Of a stretch of 64,000 bases of DNA, positions 1-6,779 are shown one piece after another. The notes under the pieces were generated by a model, which was not told the DNA's origin, did not search any database, and worked only from the letters and a program-made list of their open reading frames with translations. The stretch is taken from positions 1-64,000 of IMG/VR virus record IMGVR_UViG_3300020185_000041. One strand, written 5' to 3'. The position numbers and the translations under genes are program-made. This DNA is from a virus. Numbering within the stretch: position 1 is the stretch's first letter; the number at the start of each line of letters is the position of its first letter.

Positions 1-2
1 AA

Positions 3-398
3 TGGATCACACTCGATGCGTATTACAAACTACGCCTCGAAGAATATGCAAAAGAAGATAAAGCCAACTACCTCTTCGGATCACAACTATCATCAAGCTA
101 TGTAGATCCAATGTGGAACTGGCAAATAGTAAAATATCTAGAAACCTGCGATCATCCACGCATCGCTGCACTTGCACATATCGAAGATCAACGAAGTAAA
201 AACATTACACACGGCCTCCGTAATGTCTTTCGTTTCGGTATACATCTCAAAGCAGTTAAACAAAGCGAATACTTCGTACAAGAACTAAACTGGCTTGAGC
301 GTAACTATCCAATGCTTCGATTAATAACTAATGTAAACTACTCGTTAAACGATAAAGCAAAACAGTTCATTAACGACTACATCAATCTTGCATCATGA
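3..398 (+). CDS. 5'-truncated hypothetical protein running in from the left edge
   Basis: The reading frame is open from the first bases of the window through the internal ATG at 111, so the visible 131 codons are the C-terminal part of a longer gene. The protein is soluble-looking, with many aromatic and charged residues, and no motif is recognised. It ends in an ATGA overlap with the next gene, so the two are translationally coupled. Codon style (many AAC, CTA and ACA codons) matches the genes at the right edge, which suggests one rightward module that the window boundary cuts. Function unknown. Confidence 0.65.
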   Translation, partial: WITLDAYYKLRLEEYAKEDKANYLFGSQLSSSYVDPMWNWQIVKYLETCDHPRIAALAHIEDQRSKNITHGLRNVFRFGIHLKAVKQSEYFVQELNWLERNYPMLRLITNVNYSLNDKAKQFINDYINLAS

Positions 399-760
399 AT
401 ACACCATTACCAATCAGTATCCGTAGTAAAAGAGGATTACAAAGTAAACTCAAACTAAACGATATAAATATACCAGTACATAAATCTACTCTTCGTACCT
501 ATGAACTACCTGAAAATACTGTAGCTATATCAGTATGCGACTGTTTCATAACATATCGATTCACTCAACAAACACACAAAAGTAAGTGGGGTGGTGGATC
601 AATCTATGCACAAATACAATCTCGTATGCGTGCCAATTCTCAAACAGGTGACTTCAATCTGTATTACACAGGTACAACAACAAGTGATGAAAATCACGAC
701 AAGTTCATGGAGACCTTTAGAATAATGCGTCCAGTCATGGAGCAGTTGTTCAGTCGATAG
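395..760 (+). CDS. hypothetical protein, 121 aa
   Basis: It starts with ATG inside the stop of the upstream gene (ATGA overlap) and is closed by a strong intrinsic terminator a few bases after its stop. The product is basic at the N-terminus and has no membrane segment or recognised motif. It is the last gene of the rightward unit that enters from the left edge. Function unknown. Confidence 0.65.
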   Translation: MNTPLPISIRSKRGLQSKLKLNDINIPVHKSTLRTYELPENTVAISVCDCFITYRFTQQTHKSKWGGGSIYAQIQSRMRANSQTGDFNLYYTGTTTSDENHDKFMETFRIMRPVMEQLFSR

Positions 761-772
761 CAAAATAACCTA

Positions 773-815
773 TAGCCTCGTCCGTATTGGTTACACGGGC
801 GGGGCTATTCTTTTG
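773..815 (+). terminator. Rho-independent terminator
   Basis: A 12-bp stem, TAGCCTCGTCCG paired with CGGGCGGGGCTA with a few G-U pairs, encloses an 11-base loop and is followed by TTCTTTT. It lies 13 bases after the stop of the preceding gene. Confidence 0.85.
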
Positions 816-828
816 TCCCGAGTCCTAT

Positions 829-850
829 GGCTAGCGTACTATCATACATT
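829..850 (+). repeat. copy 1 of the GGCTAGC...ACTATCAT element
   Basis: GGCTAGCGTACTATCATACA followed by TT. It matches the two copies at 61220-61243 and 61261-61284 apart from one or two central bases. All lie in or near regulatory stretches of the rightward early module. Confidence 0.5.
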
Positions 851-954
851 ACCAATATACGAATGCGTTACATCTTAAGTGTGTCCTCGCTTCGCTCGGT
901 GGGTGTTTAGATTGCTGATGCTCGATATATGCAGGCCTCCTTTGCAATCAAAAC

Positions 955-994
955 CCTCCATTCATTGCCGTGTTGCTAGATTTCATAGTGTGAT
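955..994 (+). promoter_or_regulatory. promoter-like repeat, copy A
   Basis: The core is TTGCCG, then TTGCTAGATTTCATA, then TGTGA. It shares about 33 bases with copies B (1756-1793) and C (61391-61424), with only two or three differences. Each copy lies 34-85 bases before a rightward gene. It does not fit sigma-70 spacing well, so it may be a promoter read with a phage factor, or an operator. Inference from recurrence and position. Confidence 0.55.
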
Positions 995-1076
995 CAACGA
1001 GGCTTGTTTACCTTACAGTTAGGTAAGCATGAATAATCCTTAACCAATATATTATCCTCGTTGTTCGTTCACTATC

Positions 1077-1493
1077 ATGACTATCGAAAATCAAGACATG
1101 TTCGGTTCTAACGATAACGCTACTTCAGTTGCAGACGCTTTCGACTTCGACTCCTTCATCGGTAACGACCCCATTCCAGAAGGTAAGCACGAACTCCGTT
1201 TACTTAATGTAAAAAGTAACACATCCGAGATCCGTTTAACATTCGTTCACGACGCTTACACAGGCGTAGCCACCGAAATGTTCTCCAAACTATCACCTAA
1301 GCACGGTTGGTTACTCGGTAAATGGATGCGTGTATTCGATATCGCTCGCCCAGTAAACGGTCTTACAAAAGAAGGTGTATTCGAACATTTCGAAAAGCAT
1401 CTTCAAGACTGCATCGGTCAGGATTACAACTGCGATGTCACAAAAGCAGATCAAGGCGATACGCTCTACAACGCTGTAACCCTCCAGTCTTAA
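1077..1493 (+). CDS. hypothetical acidic protein, 138 aa
   Basis: The ATG lies in a CACTATCATG context without a clear Shine-Dalgarno site. The N-terminal 30 residues are acidic and rich in D, S and N. The rest is predicted to be mainly beta strand (from about residue 38), vaguely like small phage ssDNA-binding or DUF669-type proteins. That resemblance is weak and I do not assign a function. It forms a single-gene unit, with the promoter-like repeat copy A upstream and a terminator hairpin just downstream. Confidence 0.7.
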   Translation: MTIENQDMFGSNDNATSVADAFDFDSFIGNDPIPEGKHELRLLNVKSNTSEIRLTFVHDAYTGVATEMFSKLSPKHGWLLGKWMRVFDIARPVNGLTKEGVFEHFEKHLQDCIGQDYNCDVTKADQGDTLYNAVTLQS

Positions 1494-1507
1494 CCCTTAA
1501 CCTCATC

Positions 1508-1548
1508 GGGCAGGCACGGTTCAATCCCGTGTCTGTCCATAACCTTTT
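1508..1548 (+). terminator. Rho-independent terminator with a T-arm-like loop
   Basis: A perfect 12-bp stem (GGGCAGGCACGG with CCGTGTCTGTCC, two G-U pairs) carries the 7-base loop TTCAATC and is followed after six bases by TTTTT. The loop resembles a tRNA T-loop, but no acceptor or D-arm partner exists upstream, so a terminator is the better reading. Confidence 0.7.
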
Positions 1549-1557
1549 TATACTATC

Positions 1558-1701
1558 ATGGGTACTTACTACTACTTCAATCTATGTGCTATCAAAGACG
1601 CCAAAGCAGGTTGTCCTTGGGTATACAAACATACTTCATCAAACAAAACTCTTTTACTTCTACCAACATGGAGATTGCGTCCATCATGGTTAATTAACTA
1701 A
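1558..1701 (+). CDS. small hypothetical protein, 47 aa
   Basis: The ATG sits in the same ACTATCATG context as the gene at 1077. The product is aromatic near its N-terminus (three consecutive tyrosines), contains two cysteines, and is followed 9 bases later by a strong terminator. Its position between two terminators supports a separate small gene. No family recognised. Confidence 0.5.
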   Translation: MGTYYYFNLCAIKDAKAGCPWVYKHTSSNKTLLLLPTWRLRPSWLIN

Positions 1702-1710
1702 CCCCCAAAC

Positions 1711-1747
1711 GACCTCGATACTATCACGGTATCGGGGTCTTTTTTTG
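1711..1747 (+). terminator. Rho-independent terminator, copy 1
   Basis: An 11-bp stem (GACCTCGATAC with GTATCGGGGTC) and a seven-T tail. The same 37 bases recur exactly at 2311-2347. Confidence 0.9.
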
Positions 1748-1755
1748 TCACGAGT

Positions 1756-1793
1756 CCTCCATTCGTTGCCGTATTGCTAGATTTCATAGTGTG
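1756..1793 (+). promoter_or_regulatory. promoter-like repeat, copy B
   Basis: It shares the TTGCTAGATTTCATAGTGTG core with copy A and ends 34 bases before the ATG at 1827. It lies directly after a terminator, the place where a new transcript would begin. Confidence 0.55.
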
Positions 1794-1826
1794 ACAATCA
1801 AGTCATTATTTTAACTTATACAAACT

Positions 1827-2291
1827 ATGAACAACATACAAAAACAACTGCTATCAACAAAGCTACCTCAAGAACTCAACGACGCAATCCTTGATCTTCC
1901 TCAACTATCAAATGAGAACATTGTTCAGACAGAAAAAGCGTTAAGTCTTTGGGATAACACCACTGTTAATGAAAACATTGATCGTGTAAAAGAGCTCCTG
2001 CTTACCATCTATGAAAACATTGAAATGGAAAACCACAAAGCTACATTACGCTATAAAGTAGAAAACGACTTTGGAATGTTTTGGTTCTTACCAATAGATA
2101 AAGAATTCGATGAGCTATTTGAAAAAGTCTACACCGATCTGTATTGGACAACAGACGGGTGTCACGATGAATACTATCAAGAAATAGCAAAACAGTTCAA
2201 TATGGAAGACGACAGTGCAAAGCTTGTTATCAAAATATTCAACAAATGCAACATAGCTAACTATCGCAGTCCTGTAAGCTTCATGCAATAA
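1827..2291 (+). CDS. hypothetical acidic protein, 154 aa
   Basis: A mostly helical, acidic product rich in N, E and L, with no recognised domain. It forms its own unit: promoter-like copy B upstream and a terminator 20 bases downstream. The leader is AT-rich and lacks a Shine-Dalgarno site. Function unknown. Confidence 0.7.
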   Translation: MNNIQKQLLSTKLPQELNDAILDLPQLSNENIVQTEKALSLWDNTTVNENIDRVKELLLTIYENIEMENHKATLRYKVENDFGMFWFLPIDKEFDELFEKVYTDLYWTTDGCHDEYYQEIAKQFNMEDDSAKLVIKIFNKCNIANYRSPVSFMQ

Positions 2292-2310
2292 TCGTTAACC
2301 CTTAACCAAC

Positions 2311-2347
2311 GACCTCGATACTATCACGGTATCGGGGTCTTTTTTTG
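2311..2347 (+). terminator. Rho-independent terminator, copy 2
   Basis: An exact duplicate of the terminator at 1711-1747, with an 11-bp stem and a T7 tail. It closes the 1827-2291 gene. Confidence 0.9.
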
Positions 2348-2849
2348 TTCCAAGTCCTTTAAAAGTGGTCGCTAAAGCTCCTGCCCTTAGATTGACACAA
2401 TCCTCCATTGCCACATATTTTATGACGCATAATGATTGAGGGTAAGGGACGATTGCGTCAAAGCCTGCGACCCAAGACCTTGGACTAGATTCTGAATCTA
2501 GTGTGCTGTCGACCCTAAGTCGTTGACCATCAGCATGATGCCAAGGTCAGCAGTGCCAAGTGTATCGACTTTGTATCTGACTAGAGTATCAAGTCGCATA
2601 GGTGTGGTGTAGTAGACCGCCCCCCACCTCCCACGGGGTACCAACTATCACTACCACTCGCAGTCGACTATCAATTACAGAAATAAAAAACAATCTTTTC
2701 GGGCCGCTTTCCTCTGGATCTGTCGAAAAAGAAGAAAAGTTTAAACATGTCCGGGTCGATATGTTTATGCCAGGTACATCATATCCAACCGCTAGCACCC
2801 CGGGTACCAAAAAGTTACATTGTATCGCAAAGAGGACTCCTTTCAGCGT
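2348..2849. other. 500-bp non-coding region before the packaging and late genes
   Basis: No convincing gene; the open frames on both strands here are short and mutually overlapping. It contains a 17-base dyad (CTAGATTC-TGAATCTAG) near 2484-2503, further GACC/GGTC-type short dyads between 2460 and 2560, and C-rich tracts near 2620-2640. Its place directly before the terminase small subunit makes it a candidate for a packaging recognition site or late-transcript leader. That is inference from position. Confidence 0.45.
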
Positions 2850-3242
2850 ATGCCAACTAAACAAACTACTCGATTGCGTGAAGATGTACACAAATTCATC
2901 CACGATGATGACTTTGAATTAGCTGTAGCCGCTTTGCGTGACGGGCTTAAAGCTAAACAAACCGTCCGCAGAAACCGAGAAGACGGGCAAAGAGGGGTAG
3001 AATACGAAGAAGTGGCTAGTCACACGGTTCGAATAACTGCCGCAAAGTTGCTTTTAGAGTACGGATTTGGAAAACCGGCCACCAGAGCGGAAATTACCGT
3101 CTCTAAAGACAATTCTCAAGAGATCAGCACCGGTGATATTTTGTCCAGATTTCGCAGTTCTGGCATGGATTTGAACGAAATCGTCGATGTTTACGCAGAA
3201 TCCGTAAAAGAGGAGCCTTTAACGATCGAAAATGAATCTTGA
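2850..3242 (+). CDS. terS: putative terminase small subunit
   Basis: A 130-residue, charged, helical protein located two kilobases before the large terminase, where the DNA-recognition subunit of the packaging motor usually lies. The N-terminal half is rich in R, E and D with a K/R-rich stretch near residue 40; the C-terminal half looks like an oligomerisation region. ATG 2850 is preferred over the in-frame TTG at 2820 because AGAGGA lies upstream of it. The 3' end overlaps the lysozyme gene by 11 bases. Assignment rests on position and general character, not on a clear family match. Confidence 0.6.
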   Translation: MPTKQTTRLREDVHKFIHDDDFELAVAALRDGLKAKQTVRRNREDGQRGVEYEEVASHTVRITAAKLLLEYGFGKPATRAEITVSKDNSQEISTGDILSRFRSSGMDLNEIVDVYAESVKEEPLTIENES

Positions 3243-3798
3243 AGAGTCAAAAAGGCGTGAAATTGAGGAATTATTTGAGTTAACTCCTCAATCCCAGGTT
3301 GAAAGTGTTCCTCAATGGGAGCGAGATTTGTATAAAGAGCTAAAAGCACAAGAGGGAATGCTCGAAACCACGACGGTACCCACCCGGGGGGATGTACCTA
3401 CCATCGGACACGGACATACCGGTGATCGCGCAATACCTGGAGCAAAAATTACAAAAGACGAAGCTTCTCAGCTTTTAAAACAGGACATATACGACCGCCG
3501 ACCTGAGATCCACAGCCTAATGCCTGAGTTCGAGGTCTATCCACCTGAACTTCAAGTCCCCTTAGCATCCTCGCACTTCCGGGGTAGCCTTGGTGGAAGT
3601 CCAAAAACCCTGGAACACATAAATAACGGCGAATTTATCAAGGCGGCCAATGAGTTTTTAGATAACGACGAGTATCGAGATGCCGAATCAAGGGGCAGAC
3701 CTGGTATTCGTCCTCGCATGGAAAAAACTTCCAATGCATTGCGAAAGTTCGGCACCGGCCAACATCCTTCAAACAACTTAGTATCTGGAAACCGATGA
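3232..3798 (+). CDS. GH24-type (T4-like) lysozyme / endolysin
   Basis: Muramidase that would cleave peptidoglycan between MurNAc and GlcNAc. The signature is an EG pair (Glu41, catalytic acid) followed by Asp54 and the block TIGHGHTG (57-64), matching the T4-lysozyme family's E...D...T-I-G-x-G-H pattern, though the E-to-D spacing is longer than usual. No signal peptide is seen, so export would need a holin or delivery in the virion. The first 30 residues precede the domain. The C-terminus ends in GTGQHPSNN...GNR, similar to the end of the protein at 4492-4989. It lies between the terminase subunits, 26 kb from the spanin/holin pair. Confidence 0.75.
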   Translation: MNLEESKRREIEELFELTPQSQVESVPQWERDLYKELKAQEGMLETTTVPTRGDVPTIGHGHTGDRAIPGAKITKDEASQLLKQDIYDRRPEIHSLMPEFEVYPPELQVPLASSHFRGSLGGSPKTLEHINNGEFIKAANEFLDNDEYRDAESRGRPGIRPRMEKTSNALRKFGTGQHPSNNLVSGNR

Positions 3799-3986
3799 CA
3801 CCTGAAAAACAATTTGAAAACGAATTATCTGCGGTATTTGTCCGTTGGTGGGAAGAATCTGACATTGATGAATTTGAAATGGGTCAGATTGCACTCGGTG
3901 TGGTTGATCGCTTTTGCGAGGTCGAGATTGAAAACGATGTCGAATTCGAAATGGACTTCGATTTGGACGAGGTCGACGAGGAATAA
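3795..3986 (+). CDS. small, very acidic protein, 63 aa
   Basis: It starts in an ATGA overlap with the lysozyme stop. The last 30 residues are nearly all D, E and V with interspersed F, giving a strongly negative tail. It could be a DNA mimic or a partner for the very basic proteins encoded just downstream, but no family is recognised. Confidence 0.6.
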   Translation: MTPEKQFENELSAVFVRWWEESDIDEFEMGQIALGVVDRFCEVEIENDVEFEMDFDLDEVDEE

Positions 3987-3988
3987 TC

Positions 3989-4096
3989 ATGTACGACCTA
4001 GCGACCATAAAATTTATTAACTCTGACGAGCAGATTCGCATTCGTCAGGAAAAAGCGAGGATATTGAACCGTGCCAGCAAGAAAGCCAAAAGGTAA
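3989..4096 (+). CDS. small basic protein, 35 aa
   Basis: It starts two bases after the preceding stop and overlaps the next gene. The last 18 residues are rich in K and R. It is probably a genuine member of the chain of tiny overlapping genes, although a frame this short is weak evidence alone. Confidence 0.4.
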   Translation: MYDLATIKFINSDEQIRIRQEKARILNRASKKAKR

Positions 4097-4220
4097 AAAG
4101 AGTACAACATCGAAGAAGGGACCTTGTTGGAAGGGCTACAGTGCCATTGGCATGAAGAGCAAGGGCGGTCGAAAGGTTCCAAATTGCGTACCTAAGAAAG
4201 GATCGAAAAGGGGGAAGTAA
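4071..4220 (+). CDS. small, highly basic Lys/Gly/Ser-rich protein, 49 aa
   Basis: A GTG start is used, and the stop shares a base with the ATG of the next gene (TAATG). The product is rich in K, G, S and P with two cysteines and a GMKSKGGRKVPNCVPKK segment. Similar short basic proteins sit beside terminase genes in many marine podoviruses. A DNA-binding or condensation role is plausible but unproven. Confidence 0.55.
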   Translation: MPARKPKGKKSTTSKKGPCWKGYSAIGMKSKGGRKVPNCVPKKGSKRGK

Positions 4221-4492
4221 TGCCGGCCAAAAGAAAGCCTAGTAAACCAATTCGTAAGACTACGAAGGGAAAAGGAGCTAATTACAGAACTGCTAAAGCT
4301 GGTGCTGGTATGACGAAGAAGGGTGTAGCCGCATATCGAAAAGCTAATCCCGGAAGTAAGCTCAAGACTGCTGTCACTGGTAAGGTCAAGAAGGGTAGCA
4401 AAGCGGCCGGCCGACGAAAATCATTTTGTGCAAGATCTAAGAGTTGGACTGGTGAGAGGGGCAAAGCTGCCCGCCGCCGCTGGAAGTGCTGA
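4220..4492 (+). CDS. basic phage protein, DUF5872/DUF6321-like
   Basis: A 90-residue, strongly basic protein. The pattern of a GMTKKGVAAYRKANPG block, then RRKSFCARS and a C-terminal ARRRWKC, is typical of a conserved small phage protein found next to terminase genes in marine and cyanobacterial podoviruses. I recall the family as DUF6321 or DUF5872-like. Function is unknown; the positive charge suggests nucleic-acid contact. It is coupled by one-base and four-base overlaps on either side. Confidence 0.65.
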   Translation: MPAKRKPSKPIRKTTKGKGANYRTAKAGAGMTKKGVAAYRKANPGSKLKTAVTGKVKKGSKAAGRRKSFCARSKSWTGERGKAARRRWKC

Positions 4493-4989
4493 TGGAAGAG
4501 TACGATATAGAGCCTTTCATTCCTGGGGTTAAGACTAAGGGTCGCCCCTTGAGTAGTGTTTTAAAACAAGCTGTTAAGGCTCCTTTTAAGCTTGCTGGAG
4601 CAGCAGTTAAGGCTCCTTTTAAACTTGCTGAAGGTTTAATAGAAAATATAGCCGCTCCAGTAGTTATGAAACCATACCAGTTAGCTACTGATGCGGTTGT
4701 ACGCAATAAATTAAAAAAACCGTTTGAATACCAACACGATGTAGAGTTTGCCGGACTTAATGTACCAGTAAGCCACAAACTAGACGCTAGTAAAAGCTCT
4801 GTAGATCGGGGTTTTGCGTTTAATAGAGGCGGTTTTACTACTGATTACAATTTTGTCATCGACCACGAAATCAGACTAGGTGAATCAAGACCTCTCTCCG
4901 ATCCATCAAAAGCATCGGAGTATGCTAAAAACAGCAGAGTCCCAATAAGCAAGCCCTTAGGTACTGGTCTTCACCCTCGAAACAGGTAA
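4492..4989 (+). CDS. hypothetical protein with amphipathic repeat, 165 aa
   Basis: ATG 4492 overlaps the previous stop (ATGA) and is preferred over the GTG six bases upstream. Residues 20-45 hold two copies of a KAPFKLA-type amphipathic segment, which could bind membrane or form a helical hairpin. The middle is beta-like, and the C-terminus (LGTGLHPRNR) resembles the end of the lysozyme. The stop shares its last base with the terminase start. Probably a small virion protein; no family recognised. Confidence 0.6.
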   Translation: MEEYDIEPFIPGVKTKGRPLSSVLKQAVKAPFKLAGAAVKAPFKLAEGLIENIAAPVVMKPYQLATDAVVRNKLKKPFEYQHDVEFAGLNVPVSHKLDASKSSVDRGFAFNRGGFTTDYNFVIDHEIRLGESRPLSDPSKASEYAKNSRVPISKPLGTGLHPRNR

Positions 4990-6755
4990 TGGAAGATAAA
5001 ACTAAACAGCTTGAGGATCTTATCCGTATCGATCCTGAGGTTTGGTTCAGTACATTTGCGGTAATCAAGGACAAACGGGGTAGGGATATTAAGCCCAAGC
5101 CGAATACCTTGCAGAAACGAATGTTCAATCATTATCGAAAATGTCAGATCGAGGATAAACCGTGCAAAATGATCATATTAAAGCCTCGTCAAAAGGGTGC
5201 TAGCACCTGCGCTCAGGCTTTGACATATCACCACATGCGCAAACATGCGACCCTTGCCGGATCCTTGATGGGTGATATCAGTGGAACTTCGGATAAAGTT
5301 TTTGAGATCTATCGTCGCTATGCTGAGAATGACTTATTTCCTTGGGAATCTAATGGAGCGGCTAGCGTATTGGACGGTGGATCCTTGGTTGATTTGATTA
5401 AATTAAGAAGCGGTAGTATTTATGGTAAAGAAACCGCGGGATCCAAAAATGCTGGTCGATCTGGTACCATTCAGGTTGGTAATATGACGGAGGTTGCATT
5501 CTGGCCTATGCAGGGTGAAAGAGACCCTGCTCTTGGATATTTGCAGAGTTTATATGACGGTGACAATTTATCCTTGGTTGTCGCAGACTCTACCCCTAAT
5601 GGCCCGGCCGGTTGGTTTTATCGTACCTGGGTGCAAGACAATGAATGGGCGAAGATATTCGCTGCATGGTTTGAATTTGAGGACTCCATAGTCCCATTTG
5701 AAACTGATGAACATAAACAAGACTTCATTGATACCATGACGGAGGATGAAAAGTCTGAAATGGAACGCTTTGAAGTAAATTATGAACAATTGCATTGGCG
5801 TCGTCGTGTTCTCCAGGACAAATGCAATGGGGACATTAGTAAATTTCGTCAGGAATATCCTAGTGATCCTGAAGAATGTTTCTTAATGAGTTCTCGTCCA
5901 AGATTTCACACTGCAAATCTTGATAAAATGATCAAGGCCAGCGCTAATGTAACCAGTAAAATTGGAACTCTTACCCTTCAGGGCGAAGGAAAGACCTCTA
6001 GCTTTCTTCCTGATCGTGCGGGCTCTTGGAAAATCTACGAAGAACCTGAGCATGACTCCAAATATTTAATCTCTGCGGATACATGTACCGGGGAAGACCA
6101 ACAAACCCAAGGAATCTCTGCAGATCCTGACTACCACAGCGTACAAATTTGGAAAGCCCCCTTTGAAGACTGGCATGGTAACTGGCATGTCCCCCGTTTG
6201 GTCGCGATTCACCATAGTCGTTTGGACATTGGAATCTTGGCCCAGGAGGTTGAAGCCGCATCAAAATGGTATGGTGATGCATTTATCATCCCTGAGGTTA
6301 ATAATTCTGGTCTGGCATTGTTAAAGTACCTGCTCGATATGGGATTATCTGTATATCGCCGTAGAAAATTTAATGATTCCATGGGTATGGTTGAAAAGAG
6401 CTATGGCTGGTCCACTGATAAAATTACTCGAAAGACAATTATTGATCATTTGGCCGCTGAATTGATCGAAGAAAATTTAGATATCCCGGATGAAGATGTA
6501 CTTCGCGAGATGAAAACCTTTGTAATTAATGATCGTGGCAAGCCTGAAGCTGCTCCCGGCCATCATGACGACCATGTCCTAGCTACAGCCATTGCATTGT
6601 ATAACATCGATAGTGCATCGACATACAAGAGCCCGAAAAAGAAGAAGATTACTAATCGCATGCTTCATAAAAACCCTAGCCTTCTATGTCCTGACGGCTT
6701 CATGCGCGTGCCTCTCAATGCATTGAAGAAGAATTACAAGCGGTTGAGACCATAA
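4989..6755 (+). CDS. terL: terminase large subunit
   Basis: The ATP-driven packaging motor and nuclease, 588 residues. The ATPase has a Walker A variant KPRQKGAST at residues 65-73, with the Q-K-G-A-S form common in podoviral terminases, and a Walker B-like VGNMTEVAF near 160. The C-terminal RNase-H-fold nuclease shows an acidic strand ISADTCTG near 355, a PEVNNSG segment, and HHDDHVLATAIA near 540, which supply the metal-binding acids. It acts with the small subunit and the portal to cut and load DNA. It lies in a tightly packed chain with the genes on both sides. Confidence 0.95.
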   Translation: MEDKTKQLEDLIRIDPEVWFSTFAVIKDKRGRDIKPKPNTLQKRMFNHYRKCQIEDKPCKMIILKPRQKGASTCAQALTYHHMRKHATLAGSLMGDISGTSDKVFEIYRRYAENDLFPWESNGAASVLDGGSLVDLIKLRSGSIYGKETAGSKNAGRSGTIQVGNMTEVAFWPMQGERDPALGYLQSLYDGDNLSLVVADSTPNGPAGWFYRTWVQDNEWAKIFAAWFEFEDSIVPFETDEHKQDFIDTMTEDEKSEMERFEVNYEQLHWRRRVLQDKCNGDISKFRQEYPSDPEECFLMSSRPRFHTANLDKMIKASANVTSKIGTLTLQGEGKTSSFLPDRAGSWKIYEEPEHDSKYLISADTCTGEDQQTQGISADPDYHSVQIWKAPFEDWHGNWHVPRLVAIHHSRLDIGILAQEVEAASKWYGDAFIIPEVNNSGLALLKYLLDMGLSVYRRRKFNDSMGMVEKSYGWSTDKITRKTIIDHLAAELIEENLDIPDEDVLREMKTFVINDRGKPEAAPGHHDDHVLATAIALYNIDSASTYKSPKKKKITNRMLHKNPSLLCPDGFMRVPLNALKKNYKRLRP

Positions 6756-6779
6756 TACCCCGGATCTACCCTTTCGCTT

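Larger units (their letters stand above)
761..1076 (+). other. 316-bp intergenic region with terminator, repeat and promoter-like element
   Basis: No supported gene. It holds the terminator at 773-815, a GGCTAGC...ACTATCAT repeat copy at 829-850, the promoter-like repeat at 955-994, and a short dyad (TTACCT/AGGTAA) near 1008-1026 just before the next gene. It separates two rightward transcription units. Confidence 0.7.

Noticed and set aside
1508-1548. T-arm-like sequence that might be the 3' end of a tRNA
   Set aside because: No D-arm, anticodon arm or matching acceptor strand lies upstream; the bases form a 12-bp hairpin followed by a T-tract, so a terminator explains it better.
2484-2503. 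Dyad with CTG or CAG in the loop resembling a tRNA-Gln or tRNA-Leu anticodon arm
   Set aside because: No T-loop consensus or acceptor pairing at the right distances on either strand.
2589-2922. Overlapping frames on both strands before the terminase small subunit
   Set aside because: Both are similar in length, lack leaders and neighbours, and overlap each other and the terminase start; the stretch is treated as non-coding.
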